DNA of 64,000 nucleotides from Cornus controversa (lineage: Eukaryota > Streptophyta > Magnoliopsida > Cornales > Cornaceae). The position numbers were made by a program, and so were the translations under genes. Location: contig CM048845.1 in the NCBI GenBank assembly GCA_026545225.1, positions 105,148,033 through 105,212,032 of the forward strand. The letters run 5' to 3'. Every line of letters starts with the position of its first letter. Position 1 is the first letter of the stretch. The notes under the pieces are model-generated. The model had not been told where the DNA came from, made no database searches, and was given only the letters and a program-made list of their open reading frames with translations. This document shows positions 24,001 through 36,000 of the stretch, in pieces.

Positions 24001-27000
24001 TATAACTAATATTTTTATACTTAGTGTTGAACCTATCTTTTAATCATGTACATGGAGATTCACTTCTGTTAGAAGGATACTGACAATAATACTCGATAAT
24101 TCATTGGGTATATAATCTCCATCTCATCACTACATTATGAGTTTTCTTTATATCCCATGATGTGTGAGATTACTCATTAGGTGTTCTATTTTGGTGAGTT
24201 TGGTTCTAATCTTGTAGGAAATAGGAATATGTCAAGGATGCATGATCACTTCGTTCATGGGGATACTTTGCTAATTAAACGTATTGGCATAGCTTCATAC
24301 TTTAAGAATCACAGGGAACTTGTTTGTGGAAAATTGACAATATGGAATGCCTAAGACGTTCCTTTACTGAAGCATGAATAACACATTTCCTAGAGTTGAG
24401 TACAATGTCATCTGAATTAGTTTATGTTTGAGGGTTCTCCTGTCCTGTATTAACGTTCTTTGATGATCATGCTACGAGTCGTGTTCATTAGTAGTATGGG
24501 CATGTGGTACCCTTTTTTGTTACTGTACTAAAACTTGTAGACAAAATGAAACAGATATGCATGATTGCCTGCTGTGAGTGGCTTATATAATGTTTTCATT
24601 TCATGCAAAGTGATTCATCTTCACCAATAGTAGGAGCATGTAACACCTCTCTGTTACTGTATAAAAATTTGTAGACATAAAATGAAACATATATGCGATT
24701 GCTTGTTGCAAATTGATGGGGAACGAGATGCGGTTCGCACACGAGTTGCACATGTTTAAACGTTACTTTTGGAGAAGAGGAAAAGAGAAATAGAATCAGG
24801 AATTTTTGTAAATCAAGGCTACAAAATTTTGTTTCTTGTTATTTTGGTAATGCTTGAATTTTAGGATTATTATGATATTTTCATATTTTAAGGTTTATTA
24901 GGGTTAGCTTAACATTGTGCCTGCATAAAGGCTCACATGTAATCATATATTTTCAGCTTTTGATTATTGAAATATTATTGTGAGTTTGAGAACTCTCTCC
25001 TTATGTCTTTTTCTCCTTCATTGTCTTGCTTTCTCAACGCTTCCATTTGTCCAACCTATCTATTCACCCTGATTTCTCACCCTCTTCGTATGTTTTCTCA
25101 CCTCCTTTTTCTAGCCTCATCTCATCTTCTCATTCTCATTCTCATCCCTTGCTTTTATTCTAGTTCTAAATTTACTGTACCCGTCCTGCATCACAAATGA
25201 CTTATATAATGTTTTTAGTTCATGCAATTACTGAAAAAGGAATGTAGAGTCATATAGCATATTTTAGGGGTTACGACCATATCTCTGTTTACCAATTGGA
25301 AGTTACTTATGTTACTTGGACTCCTCAAAGTAGGCGAAGTATCCATGTCCAACACACATTGTTCGGACATAGGTATGGAATATGTGTTTGACACTTTTGG
25401 TTGGACGTGGCTAAAAAACATGTCCAATAAATTCATTTTATTATATTATTGCTTCAAAATGAGTGAAATGCCTATGTTGAACACCATGTTACATTAAGAC
25501 ATTATTCTACTCTAGAAAATAAAACAAAAATATTAAGTAATATGAATATTTAGCAATGTCCATGTGTATTTTTGTTTGGAGATTTGACACGCCTGACACA
25601 TAGATACATACCAACATCCAACACACGAACCTGAGTCCATGTAACATAGGTAGTTACTTCATCGTACAGTTTAATAGCGTGTTCCATTTTTTGGTTTGTA
25701 GTTATGCCATACTGAAATTACTTTTGGGTAGAAACCAGTAGAGTTGATTCATGATGCAAAATGTGTTTCAGTTATGACATGACTTTGGAATTTTCGGCGG
25801 CTATATTTGGAGCAGAAAAAGAATTTGAGCTTTCCCATCTTGAAACATGTGAAGCTTGCGCTGGTACTGGAGCAAAGATAGGCTCCAAGATGAGGATATG
25901 CTCAACTTGCGGTGGCAGGGGTCAAGTGATGCGAACAGAGCAAACGCCGTTCGGCTTGTTTTCACAGGTAATTGAGTACTATTTGTTTTCCACCCGTGTG
26001 CACTGTGATTGCTTGCTTCAAATGTTATCCCTTATACCATGTGGAAGCTAAAACTAAAGAAAAACACTGGATTTTGCTTGATAAGCATATGATAATGGAG
26101 ATTGTAACTATTGTCCTAAAGCTTATGGTAGTGCTTGAAGCGGACAGCAAAGATTTGATTGAAACTTGAAGGCTGAACAGGTTTGATGCTACCTAAATCC
26201 AACAGTAGGTGGGTACGTAAGAAAACTGTGAAAATTTCGGTTACCTTACCTATAAATGCAAGTATCACTGAACTTATTTATAGGTGAGATGGTGAAATGG
26301 TATTTATTAAATGTCTAATTTAGTAGTATACAGTTCTTAATAATTTGTCTGTATCTTTCCTTCAACAGGCACTAGTATACAAGGAACGGAAGCAATCTGT
26401 ACAGTTTTGCTGCAACTGTAGTCATTAATTTATTTTCTTTTAATATAAACTAGTGTAGGTGCACGTACGATGCATGTGGAAACCTCTATTTATAAGAATG
26501 AAACATAATAAAATAAAAAAATCTCTTCCAAGTAGAAGGCAATGCCAACAGAGAAGAGTACGTTATAGGAACATTTTTCTGTATATTTATCTTCTTGTTT
26601 ACTTTAAAATAATCAATTAAGTGAAAATGAATTGAAATTTAATACCTTCTTAAGTTTCTTTTTCCTTTATCTTTGGGCTGATTTAGCATTGGATAAAATT
26701 CTAGTGGGAGGAATAAATTTCATTAGAAGATCAACAGAGAGTTTTGTCTACAACTAAGAAAATTATGAACTTAAAAATTAAAATAATAGATCAGCCACCC
26801 TGTGCTCCTCTTTTCTACATGATAAAAAAATTAAAAGTATAAAAAGAAAAAAAAACAAAAGGAAACAGACTTCAGTAACAATGTGGACTTATCACAAGTT
26901 TAGGGAGAAAAATTCAAATATGCCATATGTGAGGACCGAGAACTCAACAGAAGCTATAAACAGGTTAGTCAATTAAAAGCTGAAGTTATAATTCATATTT

Positions 27001-30000
27001 TTCTAGCCAGATTTCTCCCACCTGACATTCTGACAAGACCATTTAGCATTTCAGTAGATATCTATGGGAATTGTACAGCTAGGAGTGCTTTACCTGATTG
27101 GCTTTTGGATTCATCTTTGTTGAAAAGAAGGGAAGAGAGTTCATTCTCAAAGGCTCCAATAGATATACGTGTGTGTGTGTTATCCTATAGAAGCATATCA
27201 TGGAAGGCAAAGCAATGGCAGGGTTCTCAGTCACGAATTTTGCAATATATTTTAGTTATAATTTACAAACTAATACAATATTTGAAAAAATGCAACATTA
27301 TTTAAAATAGCGTAAAATACACTGACCTCTCCTGAGGTTTGGCCTAATTACACTTGGCATCAAATTAATGGATTTTGTTACAATGACCTCCCCTGAGGTT
27401 TGCTTCGTTAGACAAAGACCCCCCTCCGTCCAAAATTCTGTTAGTTTTGTCAAATAAATTATGGTAAATTACACTGACCTCCCCTGAGGTTTGGGATAAA
27501 TTATACTGACCTCCCATGAGGTTTGATCTAATTATACCCGGCATCAAACTAATTGATGTTGCTACAATGACTTCCCCTGTAACATAAATGAACTAACCGA
27601 CGTTAACTTTTGGGTTAAATGTCTATTCTACCCTTAATATTATATTGATATAAAAATTAAAATATTTATATATATAAAATGACACTTTTACCCATCTAAT
27701 ATAATAATATTTACATAGTGGGAGCATGGTGGTGGCCATGGCAGCTGGGGTTGTGCACAATGGTTGTGGTTAGGGGTGCACAAAAAATCCGTGAATCCGC
27801 GAATCCGATCCGATCCGTTAGCTAATGGATTGGTGGCGGATTAAAAAATTAAAATCCGTTAGCCACGGATCGGAGGGTCAGAAATCCGATCCGATCCGCA
27901 ATCCGATCCGTCGCAATCAGTGGCAATATATTTATATATATAATTAGTAATTATATGTATAATAATGTAATATGCTACATACTTACATGGGTAAACCTAA
28001 AAACTCAATATATATTATATTTGTTTATTTAACAATTGTGTTCATTTAAAAAGTGTTGTGTTTGTTGATCAATTTTTTTTTTTGAAAATTTTGAAGTAGA
28101 AAAAAAAAATTCAAATAGGAGTATTAGACCAATCCGTCAATCCGATCCGATCCAATCCGATCCGTTCAATCACGGATCGGATCGGATCGGATTGGTGGAT
28201 TGCCACGGATCGGATCGGATTGGATTTTCTCCAATCCGTAATCCGCGGATCGGATTAGGATTATGCAAAATCCGATCCGATCCGATCCGTGGTCACCCCT
28301 AGTTGTGGTGGCTCGGCTAGTGGTGGTTCATAGCATGGCAGCCGTGAGTGGTGGGTCTGGTATATGGCATGGCGGTGATCTTGGTGTGGTGTCGATGGGG
28401 GTGATGATGGCAACTGGGGTTGTGCGCACACACACACATATATATAATAATATTTACTATAGTAAATATTATTATATTAGATGGGCAAAAATGTCATTTT
28501 ATATATATAAATATTTTAATTTTTATATTAATATAATATTAAGGGTAGAATAGACATTTCACCCAAAAGTTAACATCGATTAGTTCATTTTTGTTACAGG
28601 GGAGATCATTGTAACAAAATCAATTAGTTTGATGCCGGGTGTAATTAGGTCAAACCTCAGGAGAGGTCAGTGTAATTTATCATAATTTTTTTTGACAAAA
28701 CTAACAGAATTTTGGACGGAGGGGGGTCTTTGTCTAACGGAGCAAACCTCAGGGGAGGTCAATGTATTTTACCCTTTAAAATATTAGGGAAGGCATTAAC
28801 TTATTAGTTTGCAACAATATTACACGATAAATTATCATTATAATTCAAAATTTCAATATAATCTAAATATACTTCAGTTTTCTCCTCCTATAGAAAAAAA
28901 TACAGCTCAAAAAACTAGAAAAAATAGTAGCTCAACCAATTCCAAACAATTTTCTAGACTTGCGAGTTGCAACAGTCAGACTTATTGCATGCAACTTTAC
29001 ATAATCAGTGAACAGGAAGGGAAAGAAAACAAAAAATAGCCTTCATCTAAAAGTAACTTTTCAACCTTCATCTAATTTTATCTCACCAAGACCTTTACAT
29101 CCTCATCCTTTAGACACTTAATAAAATTACAAATCTAATATGATTCAATATCTAATTTCCTTTGTATATATTCTTTTCCCCCATTCTTTATAACCTAATT
29201 TAGAACAAAATTGATGCATGCATTAAACTTAGCTTGTATTACTACTTTTTCGACTTCTTTAAAGCACTCCTGTTATGGGTTAACTGTGACTTAAAGAGTC
29301 CTCAATCCACAACTCAGTTTCCTTAGATAATTATACTTTTCCTTCAATTTTCCAAGAACCTCTTATAATATCCTAACAGAATTGTTTTGTAATTAAGAAT
29401 GGATTGCCGAATAGAAGAACTTGAAAGAGTACCTGCCATTTTGGCAAAACGATTTTGGTTGTGATATTAGAAAAAGTATAGATATTAAATTAATTAATAA
29501 TTAATTGACTTGATATATAGTATTGAAGGAATTAATGATTTCAGGTATTTCAAGTAGGATTGTTATTTGTAGGGAAATTAGTTAATTAGTTCATATAAAA
29601 TTCTTAGTGGTCTATTAGTAGTTGATAGTGTGAGAAAATAGAATGAGAAAAGAATTCTGATAGAATTAAATGGTTTGAAACTCTTTAGACATTTAATAAC
29701 AGTATAGATTTCTAGTTCCTTTCAATTCATGAGCCAGTGGTTCTGCTTCATCCATATAGGAATCATAAGATACAATCATACATATCTTGAATACTCATCT
29801 TACTTTCATTTAGGCTACCAACATTTTAGCCTTTTCCCGCTTGTGGTTATCTTATGGAAGAATCTACCTAGAAGGCATTTAAAATCTTCCATGTTAAAAC
29901 AGTAAAGCTATGCTAACCGGAAAATGACACCCTGGCCATTTTCTGATGTAAGACATTGTGGTAAAAACTCTCCAACTAACTTTGATACTCCAAAATTGAT

Positions 30001-33000
30001 GCAGGGCAGTGGTAAAGAGGGTTTTGGGAACAACTGTAATCTATATATTTATGTATGTACACACACACACACACACACACACTAATATAAATGCGAGTAG
30101 CATTTTTATTTTTTATATACATTTTTTTGAATTTGTAAATTTTGTTTTTTTGTTTTGCAAAATTCTCTGTACTTTATAGACTTCTATCGGCTTTAAAACT
30201 CTGAAATACACCAAAATAAATTACTATTAATCTCTAATCATTACCATTATCTCAAATTTCTCACTGATTATTACCATTAACCAAGAATATAGTCTTATCT
30301 ATTAGCTACAAAAACCCAGAAAAAGTTTTTGTTTTATGAATCTGTGTATGAAACCTAATAATCATATAGTTCTTGCAAGGCGACATCTCTCTCTCTCTCT
30401 ATGCATCTATCTATATACACAAACATAATGCCTTGAAACTCTAAAATACACCAAAATATTTTAGGATTTCTCTCTAATCATTATCATTATCTAGGAACAT
30501 AATTTTCTCATTACCTATATTGAGGTACAAAAATATCAAAACAGAGTGAGAATCCACAAACGCACAAGGATCAAAGGTAATGACAATAGAAAGAGCCTAC
30601 ATTTTTAGATAGCATAAAGAGTCTACAAGACTACATGCCAGCAGAAACACCACCATGAACCTCATTCCTCCAAATTCTTATGCTTGCAACTATATAAGGG
30701 ACACAATTCTCATTCCTCCAAATTCTTCTTCTTTTTTTTTTTTTTGACAAGTATGAAAAAAATTCATTCCAATATACATTTAATAATTTATCTAAGAATT
30801 AAAAAACTCCACTAAAATTGAGTATCAGATTTTTTTGCTGCAAAAGAGAACTTGCAAAAAAAAAAAAACTCTATTTACCCCATCCCATGGGGGGATAGCT
30901 CTTCGAATGTCATTCATATCATTTCTCACAACAACAATTTTCTGGTAAAATTTGCTCACCGTTGGGACCGAAGTCCAGAAAAAGATGAAAAAGTTCTTCC
31001 GCATCACATAATTTGCAACTATTTTTATATTGCCCAATAAAATATACTAATGATTTTTCTTTATTGATAAGGAAGATTTCATTAAAGTGTTCTCAAAAGG
31101 GGAGCACACCCCGAACACAATTGCACAAAAGAAAAGCCCTCTACACTCTTCGAAGAATCCACAAAATCCACGAATTCCTCTATAGATTTACAATACCACC
31201 CTTGTACCCAAAAGAAAAAAGAATTCAGAATTGAGAATTTGAGCACTGAAATAATTACCTTTTTTCCATCAAAGCACCTCCTATTGCGCTCTTGCCACAA
31301 ATCCCACCTCAAGCAAAGGGGGGCTGCTCTCCAAGCATCATGGGCTGGCCTCCGCACTATATAACCCTTCCAAGCCTCAAGTAAACTCCTCGTGGAATTT
31401 GGCATAACCCAACTAATGCCAAACATGCCAAAAAGCAATACCCATGCATCCCTAGCCACAGACAGTGCAAAAGATGGTGATTCACTATCTCTTCACCCCG
31501 TTTGCAAAAAGTAATCTACCACTCAACCCTTATTGTATCTTTCTTAACTAAGACATCAACACTATAGCTCAGTAACTAAATTACATGAGGAAACATGTTA
31601 TTACTATCATATGAGGTAATTATTGAAATACTTTGCTTTTGAATGGCGAGTCAACGACAATTGGAGAATCCATCTTTCTACATGGAATATTAAGGAGAAT
31701 ACTATTGTAGAGTAGTTTAAGTGCTTCAATGGTGTACCAAGAGTTAAGTTGTACTATGAGTTGTATTGAGTGGCTATCAAAGAAACCGGAAAAAAGCATG
31801 GGCTATTATTATATTCTTTCGTGTAGAAAATAAAAGACACTTTACTCTTTTGGTTTCAACTTTACCAGTCAAAAACTATTGATTAGAAAAGTGGTTGAAT
31901 GTGGAAGTATTACTTACTGGGAACAAGATGGAGTTGTTTATTGAGATGGTTTGACAATATGATAAGATGACAAATATCTGCATTGTCGAAAGAGTGATTT
32001 GTTTCATATTGATAACACTACAAGGACAGGGGATGACCACAGTAAAATGGTTGAAGTTTTGAAAAAAAGGCATTTTGTGCTGTAAGTTAAAATGTTAAAA
32101 AAGAATTGATTGGTAAGCCAGGCCTTGAGTTTACTTTTTCTTTTTTATATATTCACGAATATTTTTATAATTTTGTGTACTTAATTTTCTGCATCGGCAC
32201 GGTTTGCCTTGTTTTGTTCCTATAACTTATTTTGATAATTTTGTATGCTTAATTTTCTGCATTGACATATGGTTTTCCTTGTTTTGTTCTTACAACTTAC
32301 GCATAAGAGTACTGTCATTGATTAGTCCTTATACTTTTTATATTTCTAATAACTTCAGGTTTCTGTATGTCCGAATTGTGGCGGGGGTGGTGAAGTCATC
32401 TCTGAATATTGTCGAAAATGCTCTGGTGAAGGCCGTATCCGCTTTAGGAAAGATATCAAAGTCAAAGTTCCTCCTGGAGTCAGCAAGGGCAGTATTCTCA
32501 GAGTTGCTGGAGAGGGTGATGCTGGACCAAAGGGGTATGTAGACGAATTTTAATTTCTGAATCTTTGAGCTTCAGCTTGCTTCAGTATTATCTTTGGGTT
32601 GTTGCACTTGTATGTCAAAGTTGATATTCAAGTAAAGTTGTGTATTACTGAATGTAAATATAACACGATCATTAGAACATGGCTTCATCATCCGTAATCA
32701 TGTCATTTCTTTCATGCTTACATTTAAGGATTGAGGATTTCCTGGGGTATTGCAAAGTAGCAGTCTCTGGGGACCCCAAAAGAGATCTTTCCTTACATTT
32801 GCATTGAATTTAGAAAGTAAGTGTTGTAGAAATGCAATTTCTAACAACAGGTTAGAGTTTTGCTTGGTGCAATGGTAACATTTTGGGCTACCAATTGCGA
32901 AAACATGGTAAAAGACTGAGAGCAGCCACTTTTAAATAATTCTAAAAATCAGGTATGTATCTAGGTCCACCCTCTTGGCACCCTACATGGTAGGACCAAC

Positions 33001-36000
33001 ACCAAGTAAAAGACATTTTGATTTTGGGAGGACATTTGGTGCGATGCGGTGATCGTTTGTTGGCTCGTTCTTTTCCTAGGTTGTTCCAGATTGCTGCAGA
33101 TAGGCATGCTCTTGTTGTCGACTGTTGATAGTGGGAGGACCATTTGGGATGTTTGTTTCTCAATGAATTTTCAGGATTGGGAGGTGGAGGATATTGTAGA
33201 GTTGTTGGAGTGTCTGTACTGCCAGGAGGTGGTTGACGGCGTTGTTGATTCCTGTGTGTGGGTGCCTTCTTCTCAGGGATATTCGAAGTGCACTCATTCT
33301 ATAGAGCTCTATCGGATCCACCATTGCTTGCCTTCACCTGGAAAGTTGTTTGGTGTACAAAGGCCCCTCTTAAGGTGGTCTTCTTTGCTTGGACAACAGT
33401 CCTAGGGAGGATTTTGACCCTGGACAATTTGAGGAGGAGTCATATTCTCGTCAATTGGTGCTGCATGTGCAAGAGAGATGAAGAGTCGATCGATCACCTC
33501 TTGCTTCATTGCCCTGCGGCTAAGGATTGTTGGAGTTTTATCTTGGCCTTGTTTGGTGTGCAGTGGGTTATGCCTCGTTCCTCGCTTGTTATGACTGAGG
33601 CTTAGAGGGGGTGTATAGTGGGTCCCCAAGCCTGTGATTTTTGGAGGATGGCGCCTTTGTGTGTTAGGTGGTGCTTGTGGAGGGAAAGGAATGGGAGATC
33701 CTTCGAAGGAGAGGAGTCTCCTATTTGGGTGCTTAAATTCTCTATTCTTAGTTGTTGGAGAATATATTATTAGAGTGATTTAAGCCTTGATAAAAGATTG
33801 ATGGAAGTGATTTATGGGATTGATTTTAGGAATCTTCTATTAATGTATTTTTCATGTTTATCACGTGTATTCTTTTACCTACAAATAGAGGTGGTCATTG
33901 TAAACAAAACTAAGAGAGAATACAATAAAAGTGATGGAGCCCTTTGGGCTTTGTGTGCCGTGGATGTAGGCCGTAGTGGCCAAACCACGTTATATTCTTC
34001 TGTTCTTCTTGTTTAATTTCTTATGTTGTTAATTCTTTATTTCTCTCTTCAATCTTTTATTTTTTCTTTATCAACATGGTATCAGAGCAGGTTATTATAC
34101 CCTACTCTAGATTCATCTCGGATCTCCGGATCAACTCGTCTCGGATCTTAGGATCAACTCATTTTGGATCTCCAGATCAACTTGTCTCGGATCTCAGGAT
34201 CAACTTGACTTGGATCTCCCGAAACTTCGTATTTAGATTCAAGTTGGACACTTAAATTAAAATCTTTGTGTACCAACTTGAGGGGGGGTGTTGGAGAATA
34301 TATTATTGGAGTGATTTAAGTCTTGATAGAAGATTGATAGGAGTGATTTATGGGATTAATTTTAGGAATATTCCATTAATGTATTTTTCATATTTATCAC
34401 GTGTATTCTTTCACCTATAAATAGAGGTGGTCATTATAAATAAAACTAAGAGAGAATACAATAAAAGTGATGTAATCCTTTGGACTTTGTGTGCAGTGGA
34501 TGTAGGCCGTAGTGGCCGAATATTATATTCTTTTGTTCTTTGTGTTTAATTTCTCTCTTCAATTTTATTTTATTTTATCAACATTAGTTTTCTTTTTTAT
34601 TGGGTTTTTGGGAGGAATTGTAAATCCTTGGGGGAGATAGTTGATTCTTTAGATACTCTGAGAGATTGAGGGCCCTATTTAGTCCTTACTTGTTTTGCGG
34701 GATGCGTTCCCCTTTTGATTGCCTTCTAACTTTAGTTATCAAAAAATAAAATAAAAAATAGGGTCTCATCTTTAAGTGAAGTCACTGCTCCAGACATATT
34801 GGTTTGTTTCAAGAGAGTATGCATGAAATGTGCCGGCTCTCCCATCTATTAACTTTCAATATTTTATCTATATATATATATATTATAGGGTAAATCACAA
34901 TGTAAGCCTAATTACATGCGGTTTTATGTTTTACGAAAACTAACACTATGATCTCTGTCAGAGTTAGTGTCATAATGTGGCATTAAACTTTTATGCGAAA
35001 TGTCATTGTTGCCCTTCATTTTTTTTCCCAGTAAGTTGTTGACCTTCATTGGTCTAACAATATATATATTTTTTGACAAGTAAGATTCTATTAGAAAGCC
35101 TTCAAAAGGGGAATGCAGCCCACAAAACAGAGAAGGACCAAATAGGGCCCTTAGCCTCTCAATATGTCCAAAAAATCAACTATCTCCCCCATGGAGTTGC
35201 AAAGAAGGACCAAATAGGCCCCTTAGTCTCTTAGTATGTCCAAAAAGTCAACTATCTCCCCCATGGATTTACAATTCCTCCCATAAACCCAACAAAAAAG
35301 AGAACTTAAGATGGAGAATTTTAGCAACCCAATAGAAGTCTCCTCCCTGTCGAAGGATCTTCTATTTTGATCCCACCACAAGCACCACCACAAACCTCTC
35401 TTTATCCAAAATTCACAAATATCTCCCTATTCCCTTTCTTCCCGGTCCCTTTATTCTCTCTCCACTCATTCCTCCATAACGACCACCACCTTTCTCTTTC
35501 TTCTCTCCAAAACCACTACCTCAGAAGACCCAAGACCCAATTACATACACATACACAGATTTTTTAACTACATGTATGTAAAAAATTATATATGTCTGTA
35601 TATACTCACACAAAAAAGAACTTTTCTCTAACACCACCATCGCCGGCAACCACCACCAATGCACCTTCTTTCCTTTCCTTGGTTGCCACCATCTCATTTA
35701 TTCTCTCTCTTTTCCACCCTTTCATTGTCATGGCCCCCTCTGTTCTTTTTTTGCCACCCCTTTTCCGCCATGACCCTAATCCATCTCCACCGCCAAGGTG
35801 CCAACCACCGCCACCTCACTCGTGTTCACCATCTTATCTCTCGTGTCTCTCTCTGCCTCTTGTGTTTCTTAAGCAAAAAGAGATTGTCAAAAATACCTGG
35901 CTTTGTGGATGAGTGGTTTTTGATGGCTTCTTCTCGGGGGAGATTTGGGGTTTCGATCATTCTATAGGATCTTGTTGATTGCTCAGGGACCTTCCTTTCC

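Noticed and set aside
28263-28553. 96-aa open frame in the MULE loop
   Set aside because: Spans the hAT MITE end and the loop; GGT/GTG-rich, no recognisable domain.
29440-29760. Possible further solo LTR in DnaJ intron 5
   Set aside because: LTR-like composition but no matching ends or duplication could be found.
31082-31459. 125-aa minus-strand open frame as a host gene
   Set aside because: Matches the C-terminal tail of L1 ORF2; a LINE fragment.
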